IMG/VR virus record: IMGVR_UViG_3300013126_000316
Span: 1 to 20,214 of that record
DNA: 20,214 nt
Reading direction: 5' to 3' (one strand)
DNA from: a virus
Shown here: positions 6,941 to 14,293 of the stretch, in pieces
How the letters are laid out: the number at the start of each line of letters is the position of its first letter
How positions within the stretch are numbered: the first letter of the stretch is position 1
Made by a program: the position numbers and the translations under genes
Notes under the pieces: generated by a model
The model's input: the letters and a program-made list of their open reading frames with translations, nothing else
Told to the model about the DNA's origin: nothing
Databases searched by the model: none

Positions 6941-9078
6941 GCTCCACGTCCTGTTGCTCTACCATCAGACCTAATATCAATACGAGGCGCGCCAAGTTGC
7001 CAAGTACATCCCAACTGATTGGACTCTACTTTAAAAATCATCTGGCGACCGCGAACTCTTACATAAACTTGTCCTGTAAATTGTTCAATAGGCACAGTTG
7101 CTGTTCGAGTAACCCCGGCTGACGAAGATCCACTATTTGATTGAGGACTGTTATAGCCCGAACCAGAGTTCATCATAGGAATCAACGTCATTGTGACATT
7201 AGGCGATGCCGCTTCTGAACCATCAAACGTTATGTCAGGGAGTATGCGGTAGACATAGCCAAGGTTTTGCCCATCTTGAATATCAAACTCTGATGACTCT
7301 ATGTAAGCATTGATTGCTACAGGTGTACCATTGATGTTGTCATCGACGCCGCGTTCGTGGTCTACCAAGTTATATTGATATGTAGCGGCTTGTGGATAAG
7401 ACCTTAGTCCACTATCAATCCAAGCGGTTCTAGCAAGATTTCCGTAATACCAGATCTTTTCAAAATAGTTGTAGACAACGTATCGATCAATCGTTGTGGA
7501 TTCTTCAGAACAATAAAACCACCAGACTTCATTGAAGCCTTCATTAGTTCCCGCAAATACCTGTTCGTTTTGACCTGTGTTGATATCGTTAAAAATGTAT
7601 CGACGAAGATCGCAGTTAAGTGTTTGAACGCGACCATCGTAAAAATAAAATTTATCTACGCCCATCCAGTAAACCACACCGGATGCCACTGCCGTCGCGT
7701 TAGGTCCAAAAATAGAAATGTTGTCTGCTAATAATTGAGAACCCCAGACAAGTGGCGCGCCTAGATATTGAAGCGAGTACAACGAAGAATCAGTCCAAGT
7801 CACTATCTCTTGTCTGGTTTGTGCGGCAGTAATGATTTTCGACCCGTGTGATAAACGAATTGATCCCGCTTGATTTGTTGCTGAGGGACTCCAATCAACA
7901 GCCGATTCTTGATCAGACCAACGAATAAACATGGGATCTTGTGTCGCAGATCCTATTTCGTTAGTGCCAAACGCAATAACAAAACGATACGTATCAGAGA
8001 CGAAGATAAAGTTTTGTACCGTGGGTGGGCTTACTGCGCCTGGCAATGTAACAATGTTGACCCCACGCGAACCTACTCCGGATGTGGCGTCCCAATAGTA
8101 AATTGCTCCACCCCTTGGACCAAAAACTAAGTCTTCGCCAAAGTTATTAGCTGACCACAAACGTAATGAATCGGTTGCAGCAGAACCAGTTCCCCATGTT
8201 CCTAGCCCCCAGCCACCAGCTCCCCAACCAGACAATGGAAACTGATAGGCAGGTCCAGTATTGATCTGATACTCTGCATAAACAGCAGACCCGCCGCCGG
8301 TCGTTGTTGCGTTTGCATTACTTGATGCTGTGATGGAATATGTATTAGCCGTCAAATAAGTGAGTTGATACTCGTCATTTAAGTCTAACCCTGCAACTGT
8401 TGTCGCTCCGCTAAAGGTAACAAAGTCCCCCGTCAAAGCACCGTGAGATGTATGGGTTACCACAACAACTGGTGAATTATTTGTTGTAGCAAACGGATCA
8501 GTACCTAATAGATATTGTTTGATGTAATAAGACGCTGTAACAGAACCGCCACCACCAGTTACTGTTGATGTAGCCGCAGTGGTTACCGTGATGACGTATT
8601 TATTCGCGTTAGTTACTGACGTGATAACGTGCCGTGTATTTAATTCAGCGGCTGGAATACCACCAACAGTAGAAGCACCAGTAAAATAAACCAAGTCACC
8701 AGCTTTTGCGCCGTGGTCCGTGTCATTGACCGCTACTGCTGTTGATGTATTAGTTGTGTCAAAAGGATTTGACAAGGACGTTGTATAGTTTCTCGTACGT
8801 ATTGGGGTGATGTCATTGTATGCGCCACCTTGTTCAATGTAATACTTAAGGTTTGTTCCAACACCCATAAGATTTTGGGCTTGAAGCGTTACCCAGTTCC
8901 ACAGGTTGCGGCAAACTCCTAAAAAAGTATTAGGTGAGATCCTTGTCCAACCACCTATTTTTTCTGGAGAACCTTGGCGAAAACGAACCTTGTCTGAGAT
9001 GTACCAGCCACCTTCAGTTGTATACCTCGTATTTTCCCGGTTAACCCCAGGTTTATAAATAATCTTGGTAAGAGGCAT
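6937..9078 (-). CDS. Tail nozzle/hub-like structural protein (P22 gp10 or SU10 nozzle type)
   Basis: A 713-residue protein. The N terminus carries the pattern typical of phage hub/nozzle proteins: GVNRENTRYTTEGGWY, VRFRQGSPEKIGGW (about residues 31-44) and a WNWVTL...GVGTNLKYY segment. The body from about 300 has propeller-like strand motifs (LVFGPRGGAIYYWDA, WSDQESAVDWSP, VYWMGVDKFYFYDGRVQ, WWFYCSEES), and the C terminus ends with the widespread WQLGAPRIDIRSDGR motif. Two similar units of about 80 residues (104-187 and 193-273) are inserted near the N terminus, followed by a Gly/Trp motif at 284-296. The start ATG overlaps the endolysin stop (TAATG). The family assignment rests on remembered motifs. 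A general structural role is very likely; the exact position in the tail is inferred. Confidence 0.8.
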   Translation of the reverse strand: MPLTKIIYKPGVNRENTRYTTEGGWYISDKVRFRQGSPEKIGGWTRISPNTFLGVCRNLWNWVTLQAQNLMGVGTNLKYYIEQGGAYNDITPIRTRNYTTSLSNPFDTTNTSTAVAVNDTDHGAKAGDLVYFTGASTVGGIPAAELNTRHVITSVTNANKYVITVTTAATSTVTGGGGSVTASYYIKQYLLGTDPFATTNNSPVVVVTHTSHGALTGDFVTFSGATTVAGLDLNDEYQLTYLTANTYSITASSNANATTTGGGSAVYAEYQINTGPAYQFPLSGWGAGGWGLGTWGTGSAATDSLRLWSANNFGEDLVFGPRGGAIYYWDATSGVGSRGVNIVTLPGAVSPPTVQNFIFVSDTYRFVIAFGTNEIGSATQDPMFIRWSDQESAVDWSPSATNQAGSIRLSHGSKIITAAQTRQEIVTWTDSSLYSLQYLGAPLVWGSQLLADNISIFGPNATAVASGVVYWMGVDKFYFYDGRVQTLNCDLRRYIFNDINTGQNEQVFAGTNEGFNEVWWFYCSEESTTIDRYVVYNYFEKIWYYGNLARTAWIDSGLRSYPQAATYQYNLVDHERGVDDNINGTPVAINAYIESSEFDIQDGQNLGYVYRILPDITFDGSEAASPNVTMTLIPMMNSGSGYNSPQSNSGSSSAGVTRTATVPIEQFTGQVYVRVRGRQMIFKVESNQLGCTWQLGAPRIDIRSDGRATGRGA
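8260..8769 (-). repeat. Two similar ~80-residue inserts in the nozzle-like protein
   Basis: Residues 104-187 and 193-273 share the pattern (N/D)PF.TTN.S..V.V..T.HGA..GD.V.F.GA.TV.G, then a TxxxY.IT.....A..TGGG segment and Y(Y/Q)I. They look like a duplicated small beta domain set into the protein between its N-terminal region and the Gly/Trp motif. Confidence 0.8.
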
Positions 9079-9587
9079 TACACACCCCGAAGATACAACG
9101 CTTTTTCAGCTTTGCGGCGACGCACCAATCCAGGCAACTCTTTGCCACCGCCCGTAGTCCACATCATAAACGCTTCTGCTGCGCCTTCATAGTCGGTGCG
9201 GTTGTTCTTCATTCTTATTGAAGACCGCTGGTAATTCCCGACTCCAGCGTTGAACGCAAAACTGACCACAGCGTCGAAGCTTGACTGACGGCCAGCAAGA
9301 TTAGGAGACATTCTAAGAACACCGCGTTCAAAACGGACGAGATCATCCTCAAAAAGGCGATCAATCTCCTCTTGCGTCCAAGCGCGATTATCTTGGGGTG
9401 CGAGTGGGTAGTCCTTGCGAAGGATGCCGGTATAGCCATCTTTCCTCATTACTGGTAATTTGATCTGTTCTTGGTATAAGACATGACCATAACCAATGGT
9501 CCAGATGTGGGCAGGGCATAAATAAGGCTTGAGGCTCTTGCCTTCAAACCTGTGCATCAACTCAATGCCAGCCTGCCCTGTTTTCAC
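9078..9587 (-). CDS. Endolysin, GH24 (T4-type) lysozyme
   Basis: The protein cleaves the peptidoglycan glycan backbone at host lysis. With a GTG start at 9587 it has 169 residues, within the usual range for GH24. The N terminus shows GIELMHRFEGKSLKPY and then TIGYGH, the phage lysozyme signature. Counted from GTG, the catalytic Glu is residue 15, Cys 24 takes the place of the usual Asp and Thr is residue 30, giving the E-8aa-C-5aa-T variant of the triad. RAWTQEEID and SFAFNAGVGNY are further family motifs. No signal peptide or anchor helix is visible, so a holin is needed for export. A TTG at 9599 would add four residues; I prefer GTG because GTGA overlaps the holin stop TGA, as in coupled genes. 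Confidence 0.93.
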   Translation of the reverse strand: MKTGQAGIELMHRFEGKSLKPYLCPAHIWTIGYGHVLYQEQIKLPVMRKDGYTGILRKDYPLAPQDNRAWTQEEIDRLFEDDLVRFERGVLRMSPNLAGRQSSFDAVVSFAFNAGVGNYQRSSIRMKNNRTDYEGAAEAFMMWTTGGGKELPGLVRRRKAEKALYLRGV

Positions 9588-10087
9588 TTTTTCTGCCAAC
9601 TACGCGAACCAAACCAAAACCCAATGATGCCACCAAGCATTGCCATCTCATCTTCAGAAAAGATGATTGCACTGACTCGGATCAAATCGTCAATGTTTTG
9701 CACAAGGTGCGGGTGCTGCCAAATGTAATACGCAAGCACGGCATTGATAGCAATGAGTTCTAGGATCAACAGATAAGTAACATTAGGCCGCACTGTTCCG
9801 ATGTAATTCACTACCCACTTGCTAGACTTCTCAATGATTTGCTTGTCATGATCCAACGCAGCAACTGTCATTTGAGCATCAGTCTGCATGGCGATCTGGT
9901 CAGTGCGTATTTCTTCTACGCGCTGCTGGGCTAAGAACCCTTCCTTAGCTAGAGCCAGTTCACGCTCTGATTGCATCCTCGCAAGCTCAAGTTCATGGGC
10001 TTGGTCTGCTTTGTTTTGGAAGTAATCAAGCAGCTTTGGCAAGCCTGAGATCAGTAGCCCACCGAGTGTGGAGAGAAGTGAAAGCAT
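9584..10087 (-). CDS. Holin-like protein, 3TM (GTA/phage) type
   Basis: A 167-residue protein. Residues 1-20 (LLSTLGGLLISGLPKLLDYF) form a hydrophobic, amphipathic first segment. Residues 25-75 form a charged helix likely to be a coiled coil (HELELARMQSERELALAKEG). Membrane segments follow at about 103-122 (LLILELIAINAVLAYYIW) and 147-162 (AMLGGIIGFWFGSRSW). The C-terminal GFWFGSR.W motif and the overall layout match the family called holin of 3TMs for gene transfer release. The ATG has a good Shine-Dalgarno sequence, AAGGGG, and starts 2 bases after the previous stop; the 3' end overlaps the endolysin start. It should make the inner-membrane lesion that lets the endolysin out. The family call is from motifs. 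Confidence 0.82.
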   Translation of the reverse strand: MLSLLSTLGGLLISGLPKLLDYFQNKADQAHELELARMQSERELALAKEGFLAQQRVEEIRTDQIAMQTDAQMTVAALDHDKQIIEKSSKWVVNYIGTVRPNVTYLLILELIAINAVLAYYIWQHPHLVQNIDDLIRVSAIIFSEDEMAMLGGIIGFWFGSRSWQKK

Positions 10088-10089
10088 GA

Positions 10090-10527
10090 TTACCCCTTAG
10101 CCGTTACGATGTCTTGGCCTTTTTTGACCGTGACTTTACTGCCTTCAACATCCACTTGCATGGGTTGCTCGGCTCGGTCCAGCTTATCAAGACGGTGGAT
10201 CAAGTCTTTGATGACTTCAAACTCTGGCTTTTCTTGTTTTGGATTTGCCCCAGCAATGCCATTGAGCATCTGAATAAGTGCAGTAAGTGACGCGCCGAGT
10301 AAGCCCATCACAGCCGCGATCTTTTCGCCATCAAGGAATAGCGATGCACCAACACCCACAAGCACAATCAGGAAGATGTATAGCAGCCCATCTTCACCAA
10401 TGGCTTTGCCGGCGACTTCCTTGGCTGAATCTTGAGCCTTTAATTCCTCAAGCCTAATCTTGGCCTGAGCCTTGAGGACCGCCAACTCATGGGTTTTGTC
10501 ATCCAATTGAATCACCCATAGAATCAC
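10090..10527 (-). CDS. Small two-helix membrane protein of the lysis cassette
   Basis: As drawn, 145 residues from a GTG at 10527. Residues about 8-40 form a charged helix (KTHELAVLKAQAKIRLEELK), followed by two membrane segments at about 47-64 (LLYIFLIVLVGVGASLFL) and 70-93 (AAVMGLLGASLTALIQML). The C-terminal region from about 95 is soluble and charged. The start is uncertain: GTG at 10515 and TTG at 10506 are in frame, and a later start would shrink the 29-base overlap with the upstream gene. Its position just before a 3TM holin and an endolysin suggests a lysis role, as a second holin, antiholin or accessory protein. I do not recognise the family. It has no lipobox or signal peptide and does not look like a spanin. 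Confidence 0.75.
   Translation of the reverse strand: MILWVIQLDDKTHELAVLKAQAKIRLEELKAQDSAKEVAGKAIGEDGLLYIFLIVLVGVGASLFLDGEKIAAVMGLLGASLTALIQMLNGIAGANPKQEKPEFEVIKDLIHRLDKLDRAEQPMQVDVEGSKVTVKKGQDIVTAKG
10093..10098 (-). promoter_or_regulatory. Shine-Dalgarno of the holin gene
   Basis: AAGGGG on the minus strand lies 5 bases before the ATG at 10087, inside the last codons of the preceding gene. It is among the clearest ribosome binding sites in the window and supports this start. Confidence 0.75.
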
Positions 10528-10831
10528 CTAAGAATACGGAATCGGCTGGGGAATCGGCTGGCAGATCAACATACGTCACCTCAACTGGTTCTACAGTTGG
10601 AATGACGACCTTCGTGGCAGGTTGATGAATAATTGCTGTCCTGCCATTTAGGATCGGCGTACATGGCACTAAGACTTCAGTCTCAGGATCGTAAGCCACA
10701 TCAGCAATTTCATAAACGCTATGGGTCTCTAGCCATTCAGGTGTTCCCGATGGCGGGAAGACGTTTGAAATGAACATTGCTTCAAGAGTGCCGGTGTTGA
10801 CGATCCTGCCTTCTTTGATGATTGCATACAT
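10499..10831 (-). CDS. Small phage protein of unknown function
   Basis: A 110-residue soluble protein with no membrane segment. The N terminus reads MYAIIKEGRIVNTGTLEAMF, with FPPSGTPEWLETHSVYEIAD after it (about residues 25-45). The C-terminal half is proline- and valine-rich (TKVVIPTVEPVEVTYVDLPA). It ends in short repeats, PADSPADS and then GDSMGDS. It starts 2 bases after the stop of the five-LamG protein gene, and its 3' end overlaps the next membrane protein gene. A small gene straight after a large fibre gene is a common place for a fibre assembly chaperone or accessory protein, but nothing in the sequence proves this. Confidence 0.75.
   Translation of the reverse strand: MYAIIKEGRIVNTGTLEAMFISNVFPPSGTPEWLETHSVYEIADVAYDPETEVLVPCTPILNGRTAIIHQPATKVVIPTVEPVEVTYVDLPADSPADSVFLGDSMGDSIG
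10538..10561 (-). repeat. Perfect tandem 12-base repeat (2 copies)
   Basis: The unit ggaatcggctgg (plus strand) occurs twice back to back and codes for PADS PADS near the C terminus of the small unknown protein. A second short duplication, GGTGATTC (minus strand), lies just downstream and gives GDS twice. This looks like recent slippage. Confidence 0.9.
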
Positions 10832-10833
10832 GA

Positions 10834-13800
10834 TTAGCCTATTGGGAAAGGTCCGGTGGGGACGGTAATTGATGCGCCGGAATAGCCTCTGTTGTAACCT
10901 TTGGTTATACGAAAGTCATCAACATAACCATTCAATTTCCACGTTGTTGTAGCGTCTGCGTTATCTCTCAAAGTCCCAAGTAAAAATGTGGTGTCAGTAA
11001 GGTTATTGCTTAAGGCTGAAGAATTTACAAGCGACCCTGCGACGTAAAGATAAACCGTTGATCCCGTTCTTACGACAGCAACATGAGTCCAAACTGAATT
11101 TGTAATAGAACCGCCAAAGTTAACTCCAGCATTGTTTAGTACCATCTGCCACGCATTTCCAGACGTTAAATACAAAGCAATTCCAGTGGTGGAGGTGTTT
11201 GTTGTTCTGGTGTCAAAGATTCCTTGAGCTTTACTTGCATTCAAATAAACCCAACCCTCCACAACAAAATCGCCGCTGCCTAAAGGTACGGTTGTAACAG
11301 CTACGTTTAAATATGTTCCGGACGCCCCATTGAAAGCCATACTGCCCGGAGGCCACTTAGCCTGCACTGTGCTGACCTGAGCATTTGCCACCGTCTCCAA
11401 GTTATTCTTACCCGTCGCATCGACAATCCCGCCGCCAGTGAAGTTGAGCAGGAGGGAGGTGTTGGGTATTGCAGTGGGTGGAGCAGTGGGCGGCGTGAAT
11501 ATTGTTACACCTGTAGAAGTAACGCTTGTTTGATATAAGTCTGGGACTGCACCTTTAACAATTCTTAAGCTAGATATATAACCAGATTGGCCGCTGGTCA
11601 TAAAAGTTGTAGAAGTAACATTAAGAGTGCGGCTTGTTGTGTTATAGGATTGCAAGACGCCATTAATAAACATACGAACAGCAGTGCCAACCCTTGTAGC
11701 AACACAATGATTCCAAGCGTTTAGGGTAATTGTGTTCTCCGCAGTCCTAAAATAATCTTCCCCGCCGCCGCCATCAAGAGCAAGAGATAATCGATTTACT
11801 CCGTCAATCGTAAACCAGTATTCCGAAGCGCCTACATTGCCGCCAACATACTTCCATGCAAACGTAATTGAAGCTGCTGTGGGATAGGCCCAACCTTCCA
11901 TACAAAAGTCACCAGTCATATTTAGCGCCGACGCACTTGGAATCGTTAGACTGTCCCCACTTGCATCAAAATACCCACTCCCGCCCGTGACCAGTGGAGA
12001 CGATTGCGTTGCCGGGGCGAAGGGTGAGAAGGCTTGGACTGAGAGCGTACTTGTTGGGGTCAGTGTGAAGTTGTTGGGGCTGTTGTCTTTGAAGCGATTG
12101 GATTGGCAGGTGAGAATACCTACCGCCCCCGTAATCGACTGCGTCGGAACGTTTGTCCCTGTCCAGCCAACAACCGTGCTAGATAGCAATTCTGTGGGCG
12201 GCGTGAACGCTCCAGTTGCAAAAGCCTGACCTTTTGTAAATCGAATATTTGAGATCAGCCCCGAGAAATATTCTCCGCCAGCCGAGCTACCAACATAGGC
12301 CGATGCAGAAACAGAAGTCGGAGAACCGCTGTAGCTGCTGTTTGAGCCTACAAGATTGCCGTTCAGGTAAAGAGAAACCGAGTTGCCACTTCTCACAGCA
12401 GCAACATGCGACCACGTATTAAGACTTGGGGCCGAGCTAGACGTAACCACGCCGCCGGTATCGACCTCCAAGAAGAGGTAGCCATTGCTTGAATTGATCC
12501 TGAAAATCCATCCGTAGCCATCCGAGCTTCGTTGCTTCGCGATAATCCGCTGGTTGCCACTGTAGTTGAGCGGATAGATCCAAGCCTCGACAGTGAAGTT
12601 TCCCGATCCAAGGTCAAGCGCCGTCGTTTGAGCAACAGAAAGATTGTTTGCCCCATTGAAGTTATTGCTCCACCCCGTAGGACTGAACGGGCTGAACGTC
12701 CCTTGGGTCGTATTACCATTCTTCGTAACGATGAACTCGTTAGGACTGCTATCTATAAATCCGATGTTTTGTGATGCTGCGCGGGTCTGGAGGGTGAGGA
12801 GGGATGTGTTGGTGATCGGCGTCAGTGGTGCCGTTGGTGGGGTAAAGGTAGATGTGTAGACAGCCGTGCTTGTAGTTCTAAGACTGCTGATGTAACCCGT
12901 AAAAGCCGATGAAGCATCTGAAAACGCACCTATAGTAGCCGCAATTTGCTGTATAGATGCGGTATAACTTGAAACGGTTGTATCCAATGCACCGTTAATA
13001 AATAATAATAAATTGTTACTTGAATCTCTAACAACTGCAACATGCGTCCATGTGTTTGTTAAAACACTTGCCACTGATGTAGCTGTTGAAGCAGATGAGT
13101 TAGCAAAAGTTAATTTTCCAGAAACAATTCTAAAACTACTTCTTCCAGAAGTTCCCGCTGAATATTGAGTCCATATTGTTTCGTCGGTTACATCCGTCGG
13201 AAAAACCCAAGCTTCAATTGTAAAAGTGCCTGAAGAAGGTATTGGTATACCAGTCGCCAAACTCAAATAATCCCCATTCCCATCAAAATACCCCGCGCCG
13301 GTCGTGGAGTCGGTAGATACGAAAGGCGAGTTGTCGGTGACTCTGACGTCGCCGTTACGGGTGATGGTGAAGCCTGAGCCGCTGTTAGCCGTGCTGTTGT
13401 CGATGAAGCGGTTGGACTGGCAGGTCAGCAGGGAAGTGCCGGTGATGTTCTGGAGAGGTTGGGTTGGTGGCGTGAAGTTGGTCGTGTAGACCGCAGTGCC
13501 TTTTACTAAGCGCAAGTTGCTTAAATATCCGTTGAAATATCCGCCTGCTCCATCAACATCAAATCCACGTCCAACTCGTAATTCGCCATACCCCAAGTTA
13601 AAACCAAGACTTGCACTGATTGTTACAGATGCGTCTTGCGTTCCGTTTAAATATATTTTTAATGACGTACCCTGCCGCACAATAGCAACATGCGTCCAAA
13701 TACCATAAGCAACGGTACTGGCAGAAGCAATGACTGGGTCACCACCTCCATTAAGGTACATAAAAATCTTTTGTGAATAGCCCGTATTACTATACCGAAT

Positions 13801-14283
13801 GCTTGCCGAACCTGATGTGTTGTAATCGCTAGAACTCACAATGCCCGGATAATTTCCCGGCTGCGCCCCTACGGCGTTAAACCAAAACTCAACCGTTGCA
13901 TCGCCAGTCCCAAAGTTAAATGCGGCGTTTGTTGCTACGTTTAAGTAATCCCCACTTCCGTCAAAATAATTGCTATAGTTCCCACCAAAATACGGACTAA
14001 ACGGCCTTGGGCTTACATCACCATTAGGGGTGACCAAGAAGTTGTTGGTACTTGCGTCTGAGTTGTAGGCCAGAGGCTGTGTCATCGCCTGTGGGCCTGT
14101 CGTGTTGGGGACGTTGCCTTGTAGTAGCAGGGTCGTGTAGTTGAAGTACGGATCGGGCTGGAACGGCCAGAGATTATTGCGCTGTGCAACGATTTGATCG
14201 CGCAGGGACCATACCCCAGAAGCCGATGACTGCGTGGGCGTGACGTTTGGTAGCTTGATGATGTTGCCGGGGAATCGGGACAT
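10834..14283 (-). CDS. Large surface protein with five LamG-like (concanavalin A-like) domains
   Basis: A 1149-residue protein. Residues 16-45 carry a probable virion-anchor motif (PTQSSASGVW...AQ..NLWP), shared with the gene upstream. Five LamG-like jelly-roll domains follow at about 107-262, 332-470, 541-682, 770-910 and 983-1128. Each contains the family pattern (YFDG.GDYL, F(T/V).E.W.(Y/F)P, W.HVA.VR, (L/V)Y(L/I)NG and GY(I/L)S.LR). Between domains is a repeated linker, FTPPT.PL...TSLLTCQSNRF.DNS, then NGD....FSPF. LamG domains usually bind carbohydrates or surface ligands, so this is a likely receptor-binding or decorating fibre. The ATG follows an AGGA ribosome site (14290-14293) that overlaps the upstream TAG stop. 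The linkers are more GC-rich than some of the domains. No enzymatic residues are evident. Confidence 0.88.
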   Translation of the reverse strand: MSRFPGNIIKLPNVTPTQSSASGVWSLRDQIVAQRNNLWPFQPDPYFNYTTLLLQGNVPNTTGPQAMTQPLAYNSDASTNNFLVTPNGDVSPRPFSPYFGGNYSNYFDGSGDYLNVATNAAFNFGTGDATVEFWFNAVGAQPGNYPGIVSSSDYNTSGSASIRYSNTGYSQKIFMYLNGGGDPVIASASTVAYGIWTHVAIVRQGTSLKIYLNGTQDASVTISASLGFNLGYGELRVGRGFDVDGAGGYFNGYLSNLRLVKGTAVYTTNFTPPTQPLQNITGTSLLTCQSNRFIDNSTANSGSGFTITRNGDVRVTDNSPFVSTDSTTGAGYFDGNGDYLSLATGIPIPSSGTFTIEAWVFPTDVTDETIWTQYSAGTSGRSSFRIVSGKLTFANSSASTATSVASVLTNTWTHVAVVRDSSNNLLLFINGALDTTVSSYTASIQQIAATIGAFSDASSAFTGYISSLRTTSTAVYTSTFTPPTAPLTPITNTSLLTLQTRAASQNIGFIDSSPNEFIVTKNGNTTQGTFSPFSPTGWSNNFNGANNLSVAQTTALDLGSGNFTVEAWIYPLNYSGNQRIIAKQRSSDGYGWIFRINSSNGYLFLEVDTGGVVTSSSAPSLNTWSHVAAVRSGNSVSLYLNGNLVGSNSSYSGSPTSVSASAYVGSSAGGEYFSGLISNIRFTKGQAFATGAFTPPTELLSSTVVGWTGTNVPTQSITGAVGILTCQSNRFKDNSPNNFTLTPTSTLSVQAFSPFAPATQSSPLVTGGSGYFDASGDSLTIPSASALNMTGDFCMEGWAYPTAASITFAWKYVGGNVGASEYWFTIDGVNRLSLALDGGGGEDYFRTAENTITLNAWNHCVATRVGTAVRMFINGVLQSYNTTSRTLNVTSTTFMTSGQSGYISSLRIVKGAVPDLYQTSVTSTGVTIFTPPTAPPTAIPNTSLLLNFTGGGIVDATGKNNLETVANAQVSTVQAKWPPGSMAFNGASGTYLNVAVTTVPLGSGDFVVEGWVYLNASKAQGIFDTRTTNTSTTGIALYLTSGNAWQMVLNNAGVNFGGSITNSVWTHVAVVRTGSTVYLYVAGSLVNSSALSNNLTDTTFLLGTLRDNADATTTWKLNGYVDDFRITKGYNRGYSGASITVPTGPFPIG
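10900..13965 (-). repeat. Five LamG-plus-linker units
   Basis: Repeat units begin near 13965, 13290, 12663, 11976 and 11337, about 210-230 codons apart. At DNA level the linker is most conserved: 12081-12114 and 13395-13428 match at all but about 5 of 34 bases, over the region coding for TCQSNRF. The domains themselves have diverged much further than the linkers. Confidence 0.8.
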
Positions 14284-14289
14284 GCCTGT

Positions 14290-14293
14290 TCCT
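14290..14293 (-). promoter_or_regulatory. Shine-Dalgarno of the five-LamG gene
   Basis: AGGA on the minus strand, 6 bases before the ATG at 14283, overlaps the TAG stop of the upstream gene. It fixes the start and suggests translational coupling of the two large surface proteins. Confidence 0.65.

Noticed and set aside
9215-9439. Minus-strand 74-codon frame with a hydrophobic stretch inside the endolysin gene, considered as an embedded lysis protein or Rz1-like gene
   Set aside because: It has no lipobox and no signal peptide pattern, and the hydrophobic stretch is explained by a frame shift over the endolysin codons. I cannot support it from sequence alone.
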